DNA of 64,000 nucleotides. Origin: JAPPHA01 sp963662705. GTDB taxonomy: Bacteria > Pseudomonadota > Alphaproteobacteria > Rhodobacterales > Rhodobacteraceae. Positions 7,879-16,729 of the stretch are shown in pieces. The stretch's first letter is position 1. Each line of letters begins with the position of its first letter. The stretch spans positions 5,642,001 to 5,706,000 of the forward strand of contig OY759767.1 in assembly GCA_963662705.2 (NCBI GenBank), given 5' to 3'. The notes under the pieces are model-generated. The model saw nothing but the letters and a program-made list of their open reading frames with translations, was not told where the DNA came from and searched no databases. The translations under genes were made by a program, and so were the position numbers.

Positions 7879-8381
7879 ATGTGGCCATCGATCGAGAACG
7901 AGTAGACCTGCGCAGGTTTGATTATTCAGACGTCGCGTCGGGACGGCTGCTGCCTCCGGTGCATCCAGGTGCGTTTCTGCGCGATGAATCCGTGCAGACG
8001 ATGGAACTCGGCGTCCATCGGCTGGCACGGGGCCTCGAGGTTTCGCGCCCGCGGCTGAACGAAATCGCGTTTGGACGCCGCGCTGCAACGACCGATACTG
8101 CGCTCCGATTGGCACTGTATTTCGGGACAACTCCGGAGTTTAGGATCAACCTGCAAACCCTTTACGATCTGGACGTGGCCGGACGCGCAGTGCGGCACAC
8201 AATCGATCGGGAGGCGGCGCCACGTGCGGCACGACGTCTTCCTGTCAAGACGCGCTCGAACAGACAGCACAGCAGCACAGGAAAGTTCAGCTTGTCTTGT
8301 TGTCGGTCGCGCCAGAATGCGTCGGACCGGCTAGCGTTGCATTTTAGAACCGAGCGTCAGCCAGTCCTTCGAGGGCGCTGA
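7875..8381 (+). CDS. higA: HigA-family antitoxin (XRE HTH) with extended C-terminus
   Basis: The core has PPVHPGAFLRDE, the HTH region around residues 44-68, ITADTALRLA-like TTDTALRLALYFG and PEFRINLQTLYDL, all typical of HigA antitoxins that bind the higBA promoter and neutralise HigB. HigA proteins usually end soon after a REVAPRAA-like segment; here DREAAPRAA at about 111-119 runs on for some 50 residues of basic, unrelated sequence, so the normal stop seems to be lost. The start is uncertain because the first codons overlap the toxin remnant. With the toxin truncated this is an orphan antitoxin or decaying gene. Confidence 0.75.
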   Translation: MNVAIDRERVDLRRFDYSDVASGRLLPPVHPGAFLRDESVQTMELGVHRLARGLEVSRPRLNEIAFGRRAATTDTALRLALYFGTTPEFRINLQTLYDLDVAGRAVRHTIDREAAPRAARRLPVKTRSNRQHSSTGKFSLSCCRSRQNASDRLALHFRTERQPVLRGR

Positions 8382-8875
8382 TTATCTTGTTTCACCGTCG
8401 ATCGGCGTATCAGATTCGGGTGGCTGCTTCAGCTGGGATTCGCCGGTTGATCCACCAAAGCGGTTGCACCCTTCCGGCGTGTCGAGATGCTGTGCAAGAC
8501 TGGCAGGCCGTGGAATCTCCAGCCGCATGCGTGATCTCCATGCCGAGTCGGGCATCGAGGACTCAATACGCAATAATCGTCGGTCCGCGAAACTGCCGCT
8601 CCCGATGCTGACAAGATCGGACAGGTCATTTCGATTCCAGGTCACGTATAAGCGTCTCGGGCAGTTGTACGCGTCCGGGACCGTGACAGGGTATGGGTCG
8701 ATTGTACCACGACCGTGTAAGGTATGTCCGAAAGCGACATTGTTCTTTTGGTTGTTTTCGAAGTCGAAGTGGCCGGCTACGGTGGCAGGCCTCAATTCGT
8801 CACGGAACCCTTGCGTCGCGCACGACGTGACATCAAATGGAATTGTCGCAAAAGCACGCGACATCATCTTGGGGA
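8382..8875. other. Gene-free stretch next to the transposon right end
   Basis: Open frames occur on both strands but none shows a recognisable domain, and they overlap each other. The part nearest 8875 is immediately outside the putative TnpB element right end. I see no terminal repeat marking another element. Confidence 0.4.
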
Positions 8876-8946
8876 ATTATATCGATTACTTGACAACGCA
8901 TCACGCTGCCCGCTTTCGATCGATTTCACGGGTCACAGGGGTTGCC
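8876..8946 (-). repeat. TnpB element right end (copy 1)
   Basis: On the minus strand this covers the last codons of tnpB and the sequence just after its stop. It matches, inverted, the segment at 10263-10337: TGACCCGTGAAATCG, then a variable middle, then GTCAAGTAATCGATATAAT. In IS605-type elements the guide-like omega RNA comes from the tnpB 3' end and the right end, so this is the expected location of such an RNA. Confidence 0.65.
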
Positions 8947-10121
8947 AACGCAAACGCCCCTCGCCGTGCAGAAGCGCCAATCCCGAACGCCATGATGTTG
9001 CGGGCCGCGTTCAGGTCCGCATGATCCGCGTGGCCACAGGCCACGCAGGTGAATTCAGCCTGCGAATGGCGGGAGGCCTTGTCCACCCATCCACACACGT
9101 TGCAGGTCTGCGATGTAAAGGCAGGATCGATCTCAACCACCACGCACTTGTAGGCGAGTTTCTCCTTCATGCCATGCCAGCCGGTGCTCAGGATCTCCCG
9201 GTTGAGACCGGACTTGGCCTTCACCTTCGTGCCGGGGTTCTCGAGCGTGCCCTTGGCCGATCGCGTCATCCCCGCCGTGTTGAGCTTCTCGACAATTACC
9301 GTGCTCGCCCGGTTCGCGATCCGGCGGCTGACCTTGTGTTGCCAGTTCCTGCGTCTGTTGGCCCGCTTTCGCTGGAGCCTCTGCAGCCTGAGCCTGGTTC
9401 TCATGCGCCGCCGTGATCCCTTGCGCTGGCGGGCAAGCCGGCGCTGGTTGCGCCCGATCTTCGCATCGATCCGGCCCGTATCGGGCGCGGGGATGATCTC
9501 GGCCTCTCCGGTCGTGTCCACCACCGCCACCTGCCGGACGTTCATGTCCACGCCCGCCAAGACCCCGGTGTCGGGACGCTCCTCAACCTCGACCTCGTAG
9601 CAGACGGTGACATACCACTTGCCGGCGATCTTCCTGATCACGGCCTTGACCGGCTTGCCCTCGGGATACGGGTTCCCGCCCTTGCGCCGGATGCGCATGG
9701 GACCAACCCGCGGGATGGTGATCATGTCGTCCCTGACGGTGACGGCCTGGGGAATGGTGAAGGACGGCGTCGACCCGTGGCGGGACTTGAAGCGTGGATG
9801 TCCTGCCTCGCCCCTGAAGAACGCCTTCCACGCATCGGCCTGGTACTTGAGTGCGTACCGGGTGATGCTGAAGGAGTATTCCGAAAGCCACGGGATTTCG
9901 TTGCGGAGACTGGTGAACTCCTTGCCGAGCGAGAAGAACGAAACCGACGGAGGTTTCTCCCCGTTGGCCTTCGCGTCTTCATGGGCGTCGTTGTGTTGCC
10001 CCAGTATCGTGTTCCAGACGAAGCGGCAGGCGCCCGCCTGTCCGGCCAGGCGCCGTGCGTTGGCCCTGGAGCCTGGCAGAAGCCGGTAGATGATGTTGCG
10101 GTATGAGGACGTTTCGCTCAC
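8901..10121 (-). mobile_element. tnpB: TnpB (IS200/IS605-type OrfB) RNA-guided nuclease, TnpB-only element
   Basis: The protein has an N-terminal OrfB helix-turn-helix-like region, a central beta domain and a split RuvC nuclease. Counting from an alternative TTG at 10142, the RuvC acidic residues are Asp199 in GVDMNVRQVAVV, Glu285 in VIVEKLN and Asp376 in HADLNAARN. A zinc ribbon sits between the last two: TCNVCGW and FTCVACG (Cys347, 350, 366, 369). All catalytic and zinc residues are present in a frame of about 406-413 codons. I prefer GTG 10121 because a GAAGG lies upstream. No Y1 transposase gene accompanies it, so it belongs to the TnpB-only class. It is probably able to cut DNA if its guide RNA is made. 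Confidence 0.9.
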
Positions 10122-10215
10122 GCGGTCTGGCCTTCGGCACAAGGTTCGTCTGGTGCGGGAAAGGCTGGTTTCCCGTCACGCGTATATGACACGATCTGCC
10201 CGAAATGTCAAGGAA

Positions 10216-10227
10216 TCATGATCATGA
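10216..10227. repeat. 12-bp perfect palindrome upstream of tnpB
   Basis: TCATGATCATGA reads the same on both strands and lies between tnpB and the second right-end copy. It could be a left-end hairpin element or an operator; its role is unknown. Confidence 0.4.
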
Positions 10228-10262
10228 ATCATCCAAGGTCCCCAAGGTCACGATCAGGTGTC

Positions 10263-10337
10263 GGCAATCGCAATGACCCGTGAAATCGGTCGGAAACTGG
10301 CAGCATCAATGTCAAGTAATCGATATAATCCCCCTTT
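10263..10337 (+). repeat. Second, inverted copy of the TnpB element right end
   Basis: This plus-strand segment repeats, with one deletion of about four bases in the middle, the tnpB 3' codons and right end seen inverted at 8876-8946. Translated it reads MTREIGRKLAA, matching VTREIDRKRAA at the TnpB C-terminus, followed by GTCAAGTAATCGATATAAT. No other tnpB sequence accompanies it, so it is a solo right end. Confidence 0.7.
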
Positions 10338-10378
10338 CATTCGCCCTCAACGCGGATGTACGCTGACCGCGACACGAA

Positions 10379-11323
10379 ATGCGCACATCCGATCTCGGAA
10401 GAGAGGCAACCCGAATGTCGGCCCCGGTTGTTCACTCGGCACGTCCCGGTAAGCTGGACACCGGCATTCCTGCCGGGACGCGCATTTGCGTGATCGGGGA
10501 CGTTCACGGACGCTCGGCAGAATTCCGGTGCCTGCTGGATCACTTTGCGGCCGGATGCCCTGGTTATGATCGAAACCTGCTGATCCTGCTCGGCGATCTT
10601 GTCGATCGCGGCAGGGACAGCCTGGGGGCGCTCGATACCGCGATCGACGTGGTCGATGATCCTGAATCCCGCGGATTCGACCAGGTCGTGCCACTGATGG
10701 GGAATCACGAGCAAATGATGCGCGTGACGCTTGAGGGTGTTCCGGATTTCGACCCGTGGATCTGGTTGGACAATGGCGGGGTCAAGGTCGCAGAGCAACT
10801 CGGGTGCGATGTTCCCCAGGATGTTTTTTCGCGCCAGGGCGCATGGCGCCTGGATTCCGTCCCTCCCCAGGATCAGATCAATCGACGCTTCAGCGAACGC
10901 ATGGTGTCTGCGCTTGGGGAACGACGGGTGAGATTCCTGGAACAGCTGCGTTCGCACGTCCGGCAGGGCCGATTGCTTTTCGTGCACGCGGGAGTTGATC
11001 CGAACGAAGAGATCGAAGCCTTCCTGGCGCTGCCATGGTACATGGTGAACAATTACCACTGGGCCTGGATCCGCAACTCGTTTCTTCGGCATCCCGAACC
11101 GGCAAGAGGGCTCGTGGTCGTGCATGGCCACACGCCGGTCCGCTTCGACGGCCTATCCGAAACCACGGACGAGATCGTCCTTCCGCACCTGTTGAATGGC
11201 GGGAAGATAAACCTCGATGGCGGGAGTTTCGTGTCCGGTCGCGTTGCAGGCGCGGAGTTCCTGGCGACCGAGTACAGGGTTACGGTCACAGTCGGGCCTC
11301 CGGACAGGCTTTGGTATTATTGA
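10379..11323 (+). CDS. PPP-family metallophosphoesterase (serine/threonine phosphatase-like)
   Basis: A cytosolic calcineurin-like phosphoesterase of 314 residues. It carries the full two-metal motif set in order: GDVHGR (40-45), GDLVDRG (72-78), GNHE (108-111), FVHAGV and VVHGHTP. This pattern is shared by bacterial PPP protein phosphatases and ApaH-like Ap4A hydrolases. The start is ATG 10379 or ATG 10415; both keep all motifs. It stands alone between the TnpB element and the XRE-cupin gene, with no obvious operon partner. The substrate (phosphoprotein or dinucleotide) cannot be decided from sequence. Confidence 0.85.
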   Translation: MRTSDLGREATRMSAPVVHSARPGKLDTGIPAGTRICVIGDVHGRSAEFRCLLDHFAAGCPGYDRNLLILLGDLVDRGRDSLGALDTAIDVVDDPESRGFDQVVPLMGNHEQMMRVTLEGVPDFDPWIWLDNGGVKVAEQLGCDVPQDVFSRQGAWRLDSVPPQDQINRRFSERMVSALGERRVRFLEQLRSHVRQGRLLFVHAGVDPNEEIEAFLALPWYMVNNYHWAWIRNSFLRHPEPARGLVVVHGHTPVRFDGLSETTDEIVLPHLLNGGKINLDGGSFVSGRVAGAEFLATEYRVTVTVGPPDRLWYY

Positions 11324-11531
11324 GATCTTCCGGACGCGATGACGGCTGGCGCGGTTGGCAGACTATTCCAATGACCTTCCTGGCCGACCGAGGCAACGTT
11401 CCCGCTGGAGAATTGAGCGGACCACCGTGGGAGCAGCGGCGTGGTATCCATCGATTCAGTAAACGCGGAGTGAAACGCGACCCGACCCGGATCAAGCATC
11501 CCCACACGCAGCATCCCCCCGTGAAAGACGG

Positions 11532-11577
11532 TTGACACGCACAACCGGTTCGTTCTAATTTTTAGTATAACTAAAAT
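11532..11577 (+). promoter_or_regulatory. Promoter and inverted-repeat operator of the XRE-cupin operon
   Basis: TTGACA at 11532-11537 is followed after 17 bases by a weak -10 (CTAATT). An AT-rich inverted repeat, TTTTAGT-ATA-ACTAAAA (11560-11576), overlaps the expected start site and ends 13 bases before the regulator ATG. This placement suggests autoregulation by the XRE-cupin protein. It stands out from the GC-rich surroundings. Confidence 0.55.
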
Positions 11578-11589
11578 TTGGAATGTCGC

Positions 11590-12324
11590 ATGCAGCCGGA
11601 TTCTGACCCGAAGACAAAGGAATTTCCCGACAACCAGCCGTTGGGGCAACGGCTCAGGAACCGCCGTCTGAAGCTTGGCTTGACGCTCCAGGATGTTGCG
11701 GACGGGGCCAGGCTTTCCGTTGGGTTCATTTCACAGGTCGAAAGGGACCTGACATCTCCGTCCCTGTCATCCCTTGTTGGGATTTCCCGGGTACTCGGCA
11801 GGAGCGTGGCCGACTTTCTCGTCGCGCCGGAAGGAAGTTCGCCGTCGACGCGTCAGTCGCGCCGCCAGGTTTATGGACCCAACCCTGCCGCATTCGGATA
11901 CGAGCGGATCTCGGCGAATTTTCCCGGGCACGTGCTGAGCAGCGTGATCATTCACGAAACACCGGGCCACAGGAGCGAACCGATCCGCCATGAAGGCGAA
12001 GAGCTCTTTTACATGCTGGAAGGATCCATAACCGTCGAGGTCGACGGGGACTGCACGGTGCTCAGGCCCGGAGACTCGATGCACTTCAGTTCCATGCTCA
12101 GGCACTCGACCTGGAATCACACGACCAGGGCGGCGAAATTCCTTCACGTCTGTACGATGGATGTGTTTGGCGATGCTGGCGGCCCGGCCGAAAAGGGAAC
12201 CGGTTCGGAAGGTCCGGACCCGCATCAGCCGGTCCAGCAGAATCCGGATGCCCGCGGCGGCAGGAAGCGGTCGGCCGCGTCCGGAGAGAACCCAACGAAA
12301 GAAAAGGGGAGAAAAACACGATGA
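11590..12324 (+). CDS. XRE-family transcriptional regulator with cupin sensor domain
   Basis: About 244 residues. An N-terminal HTH_XRE domain (LGQRLRNRRLKLGLTLQDVA, SVGFISQVERDLTSPSL) is followed by a cupin_2 barrel (IRHEGEELFYMLEGSI, LRPGDSMHFSS, RHSTWNHT) and a low-complexity charged tail. Proteins of this class sense a small metabolite through the cupin and control nearby uptake and catabolic genes; PuuR and similar regulators are examples. I chose ATG 11590 over TTG 11578. The gene ends four bases into the substrate-binding protein gene, so it heads that operon and probably controls it through the upstream palindrome. The ligand is unknown; a ring amide or dipeptide-like compound fits the operon. 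Confidence 0.88.
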   Translation: MQPDSDPKTKEFPDNQPLGQRLRNRRLKLGLTLQDVADGARLSVGFISQVERDLTSPSLSSLVGISRVLGRSVADFLVAPEGSSPSTRQSRRQVYGPNPAAFGYERISANFPGHVLSSVIIHETPGHRSEPIRHEGEELFYMLEGSITVEVDGDCTVLRPGDSMHFSSMLRHSTWNHTTRAAKFLHVCTMDVFGDAGGPAEKGTGSEGPDPHQPVQQNPDARGGRKRSAASGENPTKEKGRKTR

Positions 12325-13925
12325 AACACGCAACATGTGCACGTCTCTGGGCGTTTGGCCTTGCGCTGGTCGGTACCGCCCTGATGTCCTTTGCCCAATC
12401 GGCCGCCGCGGAGCGGGTACTCAGGCTTGACGAGGTTGCCGTCGGCGAACTCGACCCGGCGAAAGCGTCCGACTACGCGGATTCAATTCTCATGTTCAAC
12501 GTCTACGACACGCTGGTCCTGCCTCGGCAGGGAGGGCCGGGCCATGTCCCGCATTTGGCGGATAGCTGGGAAGGCGAAGGCACCAGCTATACCTTCACCC
12601 TGAGAGACGATGCCCGTTTTCAGGGCGGGAACCCGGTCACTGCGGAAGACGTCGTCTTCTCGCTTGATCGCATGAAGGCGTTGGGGCTGGGCTTGTCCTA
12701 CCTTTTCGGAAACGTCGAAAGCGCCGAAGCACTCGACGATCGTACGGTACGATTCAATCTTGGCGTTGCCTACGCACCGTTCGTGGCATCTCTCGTGCGA
12801 CTGCCGATCGTCGACAAGAAGACCGTCATGGCCAATCTTGGCGATGGCGACGGCGCCATGAAGGATTGGGGACAAGCCTATCTGTCTGCCAACGGCGCGG
12901 GAAGCGGCGCCTACATGGTGGTGTCGCACAATCCTCAGGAAGAGACCGTCATGAGCAAGAACGCCGACTATTTCCTGGGAATTGACGACTCTGCACCGGA
13001 TACCGTCAGGTTGCGCTATGGACTCGAGGCGGCGACGGTCAGAACACTCCTTGCACAGGGAGAGCACGAGATCTCGTCGCAGTGGCTGCCGCCCGAGGTG
13101 ATGAAGGCCCTGGCTGGCGAGGGCATGCAGTTGCTCACCGAGAGCGGAACGGGCGCGTTCTATTTCAAGATGAACACGACAAAATCACCGCTTGATGATG
13201 TCCGCTGCCGCCTGGCGCTCGCCAACGCGTTCGACTACGAAGCCGCCCTGAAACTGATCGCGGTCACCGATGATCTGTCGCAAGGGTCGGCGTCGACCGG
13301 CGCCATTCCCGTGGGCATGTTTGGATCGAACCCGGCCGGCATGACAACTTCACGCGATCTCGATGCTGCCAGGGCGCATCTTGAACAATGCGCGCACGGC
13401 CCGGCCGACTTCACCATAGAGATCACCTGGATCGCCGAAGTTCCGGTTGAAGAGCGCTTTGCCTTGCTCTTCCAGGCAAACCTTGCTGAAATCGGCATCA
13501 AGTCGACGATCACCAAGGTACCATGGGCACTGTTTTCGAGCATGGTGAACAGTGCGGAAAATACCCCGCACATCTCGCAACTGTTCGTCAATGCCGTGAC
13601 CGGCGACCCGGACACGCTGCTGTACGGCATGTACCATTCGACCTCTGCAGGTACCTGGCAGTCCCCGGAACACCTGAGCGACGCGGAAGTCGACCGGCTG
13701 CTCGAAGAGGGGCGAACGGGCGCGACCGATGAAGCCAGGGAAGCGGCCTATGCTGCCCTGAATTCCAGGCTGGTATCCATTGCGCCGTCGATCTACGGCT
13801 ATGACCGCCAGTCGATTTTTGCAGCGAGTCCGAAGGTCACGGCGCCGGCACTGAGTGATCCGGACCATGCGTTCGGGCTCGACGGAATGGGATTCAGCTT
13901 CAGGCTGATGTCGGTCGAAGAATAG
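12321..13925 (+). CDS. Peptide/nickel-type ABC transporter substrate-binding protein
   Basis: A family-5 extracellular solute-binding protein of 534 residues. A signal peptide is clear: a basic start, a hydrophobic core (LWAFGLALVGTALMSF) and cleavage near SAAA-ER at about residue 30. Family motifs include LDPAKASDYAD, FTLRDDARFQGGNPVTAEDVVFSL and the late YHSTSAGTW region. It would capture a peptide-like or opine-like solute in the periplasm for the permeases encoded next. The start overlaps the regulator stop, with GGGGAG upstream. The pairing with hydantoinase-type genes suggests a cyclic amide or its opened derivative as ligand, which is inference. Confidence 0.9.
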   Translation: MKHATCARLWAFGLALVGTALMSFAQSAAAERVLRLDEVAVGELDPAKASDYADSILMFNVYDTLVLPRQGGPGHVPHLADSWEGEGTSYTFTLRDDARFQGGNPVTAEDVVFSLDRMKALGLGLSYLFGNVESAEALDDRTVRFNLGVAYAPFVASLVRLPIVDKKTVMANLGDGDGAMKDWGQAYLSANGAGSGAYMVVSHNPQEETVMSKNADYFLGIDDSAPDTVRLRYGLEAATVRTLLAQGEHEISSQWLPPEVMKALAGEGMQLLTESGTGAFYFKMNTTKSPLDDVRCRLALANAFDYEAALKLIAVTDDLSQGSASTGAIPVGMFGSNPAGMTTSRDLDAARAHLEQCAHGPADFTIEITWIAEVPVEERFALLFQANLAEIGIKSTITKVPWALFSSMVNSAENTPHISQLFVNAVTGDPDTLLYGMYHSTSAGTWQSPEHLSDAEVDRLLEEGRTGATDEAREAAYAALNSRLVSIAPSIYGYDRQSIFAASPKVTAPALSDPDHAFGLDGMGFSFRLMSVEE

Positions 13926-13962
13926 CGGAATTCGTTCTGCAAGGGCACGAAGAACAAGAAGA

Positions 13963-14991
13963 TTGCAGCACCCTGTTCTGCATCTTCTCTTGCGCAGGAC
14001 AGGCATGTCCGTGCTTGTTCTCATTGGTGTGTCCGTTCTGATCTTTCTGATCGCCCGGGTCATCCCGGGCGATCCGGCCCGGATCGCGCTCGGCCCGAAC
14101 GCGACCCAGGAACAGGTCCTCAAGTTACGCGATGCACTGCATCTCGATGAGCCGATCTGGATACAATACGGTTATTTTGTTCGAGATCTGTCCCGGGGTG
14201 ACCTCGGTGTTTCCCTTTATACCAATCGGCCCGTAACCACCGACATCGCACAGTTTCTCCCGGCGACACTCGAGCTTGTTTTCGCCGCAGGCATTTTGAT
14301 GATCGGGCTTGGGCTGCCACTCGGCATCCTGTCCGCAAGGTACCGGGGGGGTGTGATCGACAATGTCGTCCGGGTGATTTCCCTCCTCGGGGTTTCGGCG
14401 CCGAGTTTTGTCTGGGCCGTCATTCTCATGCTGCTGTTCGCGTTCTTCCTGCCGCTGTTCCCGATCGCGGGACGCCTGGCGACCGAATTCCAGATCGAAC
14501 GCCCGACCGGTTTTCTGCTGGTCGATACATTGCTCGCCGGCAACATCGACGCGTTCGGCAACGCGCTCAGGCACATTTTTCTCCCCGCATTCGCCCTTGC
14601 ATTGTCAGGAATCGGGCAGGCCGCACGGCTGACCCGGGCAAACATGGTCGAGACCTACGACCGCCCCTACATCGAGATGGCCAGATCCTACGGGTTTCCC
14701 GAATGGCGGATAGCCGGTCGCTACGCCTTTCGCCCGTCGCTGATTCCTTCGCTGACGATTCTCGGACTGGACTTTGCCGCCATGCTCGGGAACGCATTCC
14801 TGGTCGAGGCGATCTTCGCGTGGCCCGGCCTGTCGCGTTACGGCGTTGCGGTCATCCTCAGGAAGGACCTGAATGCCATCGTCGGCACGGTCCTGATCAT
14901 TTCCGCGACGTTCCTGATCGCAAACCTGATCGTGGACCTCCTGATCGCGTGGCTGAATCCGCGCGTTCGTTACGGACGGGAAAACACATGA
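13963..14991 (+). CDS. DppB-type ABC transporter permease
   Basis: A 342-residue inner-membrane permease of the oligopeptide/dipeptide class. The N-terminal segment SVLVLIGVSVLIFLIARVIPGDPAR is the usual first helix with the conserved PGDP motif. Several further helices follow, and the EAA loop reads YIEMARSYGFPEWRI. The TTG start is the best available and lies 37 bases after the binding-protein stop. The stop overlaps the next ATG by ATGA coupling. It forms the channel with the DppC-type partner. Confidence 0.9.
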   Translation: MQHPVLHLLLRRTGMSVLVLIGVSVLIFLIARVIPGDPARIALGPNATQEQVLKLRDALHLDEPIWIQYGYFVRDLSRGDLGVSLYTNRPVTTDIAQFLPATLELVFAAGILMIGLGLPLGILSARYRGGVIDNVVRVISLLGVSAPSFVWAVILMLLFAFFLPLFPIAGRLATEFQIERPTGFLLVDTLLAGNIDAFGNALRHIFLPAFALALSGIGQAARLTRANMVETYDRPYIEMARSYGFPEWRIAGRYAFRPSLIPSLTILGLDFAAMLGNAFLVEAIFAWPGLSRYGVAVILRKDLNAIVGTVLIISATFLIANLIVDLLIAWLNPRVRYGRENT

Positions 14992-15821
14992 GACGGGCCA
15001 TCGCCATCATTCGGGCGAGCCCCCTGTCCGTAACAGGCGTGGCCCTTGTCGCGGTGGTGGTGCTGTCCGCAATCTCCGCGGATATCATTGCGCCTTTTCC
15101 CGAACACCGCGGCGCCGTTGTCGATTTCAGCAATTTCAACCAGCCACCTGACTGGCCGAACATCATGGGGACCGATCTTGTCGGCCGCGACATCTTCAGC
15201 CGGATTATCTATGCCTACAGGATTTCCCTGATTCTTGCGGTCGTCGTGCTGGCCCTTGCCATGCCGGTGGGCGTCACCGTCGGATTGCTCGCGGGATATT
15301 TCGGCGGCTGGCGTCGCTACGTCCTGATGAGACTGACCGACGTGTTCCTGTCGATCCCGCCGCTCGTTCTTGCGATGTCGATCATGGGGGTTCTGGAGCC
15401 AACGCTTCTCAATGGCATGATGGCGGTCACCGTGATGTGGTGGCCTTGGTACGCCAGGCTGGTTTACAACATTACGCTTGCGGAGCGGGAAGAAGGTTAT
15501 GTCCTCGCGGCCGAGGTCATCGGTGCATCCTCCGCACATATCATGTTCCGGGAAATCCTGCCGAACTGCGTTCCCGCAGTCCTGACCAAGATGACTCTCG
15601 ACATCGGGTTCGTCATCCTCATCGCATCGTCACTGTCGTTTCTCGGGCTCGGTGTACAGCCACCGACACCTGACCTCGGATCGATGGTTGCAGAAGGGGC
15701 CAAGTACCTCCCCGATTCATGGTGGCTCACGGTGTTTCCCGGCCTGGCCATCCTGGTGGCCGTCTTCGGGTTCAATCTCGTCGGCGATGCTCTCAGGGAC
15801 ATACTGGGTGCCGACCAGTGA
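14988..15821 (+). CDS. DppC-type ABC transporter permease
   Basis: A 277-residue second permease. It has an N-terminal helix, the periplasmic GTDLVGRDIFSRIIY motif characteristic of DppC/OppC proteins, and an EAA-type loop around EVIGASSAHIMFREILPN. The later helices include FVILIASSLSFLGLGVQPP, a hallmark of the family. Start ATG 14988 overlaps the previous stop; its own stop overlaps the next gene. The product pairs with the DppB-type protein. Confidence 0.9.
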   Translation: MRRAIAIIRASPLSVTGVALVAVVVLSAISADIIAPFPEHRGAVVDFSNFNQPPDWPNIMGTDLVGRDIFSRIIYAYRISLILAVVVLALAMPVGVTVGLLAGYFGGWRRYVLMRLTDVFLSIPPLVLAMSIMGVLEPTLLNGMMAVTVMWWPWYARLVYNITLAEREEGYVLAAEVIGASSAHIMFREILPNCVPAVLTKMTLDIGFVILIASSLSFLGLGVQPPTPDLGSMVAEGAKYLPDSWWLTVFPGLAILVAVFGFNLVGDALRDILGADQ

Positions 15822-16729
15822 TGAACGGGGAAACCGCCACCCTCGACATCCGGAATCTCAAGCTGGGATTTCGCGGCTATACCGGGACAACGGACGTCCT
15901 GCACGGCGTGTCGCTCAACATCGCTCCGGAAGAAAAAGTTGCGCTCGTCGGAGAATCGGGTTCGGGCAAGACGGTCATCGCACGCATCGTGCTCGGACTT
16001 CTCCAGTCGTTGCCGACGTCGATCATAACCGGTGATATCAGGTTCGAAGGTCAGGACCTGAGCCGGATGCCACCGGCGGAATGGCGCCGGTTTCGGGGGA
16101 CGCGCATGTCGATGATTTTTCAGGATCCGACGTCGTCCCTGAATCCGGTCTATACGATCGGCGTGCAGTTTCACGAGGTCCACAAGCGGGATGATGCCGG
16201 CATGAGTGCGGCGGAATCGAAAGATCGCGCGGCGGCAATTCTTCGCGAGGTCTCAATTGAAGACCCTGACCGGGTACTCGATTCCTACCCTTTCCAGCTT
16301 TCCGGCGGAATGAACCAGAGAGTCATGATCGCCATGGCATTGGCCAATGAACCAGCCCTGTTGATTGCCGACGAACCCGGGACTGCGCTCGATGTCACGG
16401 TACAGGACCAGACCCTGAGGTTGATGCATCGCCTCGTCAACGACCACCGGACCTCGGTCATGTTCATTTCCCACAACCTCGGCGTGGTCCGGGAGTTCGC
16501 GGACAGTGTCTACGTCATTTACAAGGGCCGGATCGTCGAAGACGGACCGGTGGCGTCCGTGTTCCGTGAACCCCGGCACCCCTACACGCGAGCCCTGATG
16601 GCAGTGGCGCCAAGGATTACCGGCGGGGGAATTCCCGATATTGCGGACGACCAGGAGGCATTTCTGGCTGATCATGAGAGCCATGGAAACGAATTGCCTG
16701 CCGAAACGGGTGCTGTTCGAGATGGTTGA
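15821..16729 (+). CDS. DppD-type ABC transporter ATP-binding protein
   Basis: A 302-residue ATPase. Walker A is GESGSGKTV, the signature is LSGGMNQRVMIAMAL, Walker B is LLIADEPGTALDV and the switch His lies in VMFISHNLGVV. The C-terminal stretch after HPYTRALMA is the short oligopeptide-transporter extension. It overlaps the upstream stop by one base (TGATG) and the next gene by eight bases. One odd point is the G in the usual DEPTTALDV block, giving DEPGTALDV, which should be tolerated. Confidence 0.9.
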   Translation: MNGETATLDIRNLKLGFRGYTGTTDVLHGVSLNIAPEEKVALVGESGSGKTVIARIVLGLLQSLPTSIITGDIRFEGQDLSRMPPAEWRRFRGTRMSMIFQDPTSSLNPVYTIGVQFHEVHKRDDAGMSAAESKDRAAAILREVSIEDPDRVLDSYPFQLSGGMNQRVMIAMALANEPALLIADEPGTALDVTVQDQTLRLMHRLVNDHRTSVMFISHNLGVVREFADSVYVIYKGRIVEDGPVASVFREPRHPYTRALMAVAPRITGGGIPDIADDQEAFLADHESHGNELPAETGAVRDG

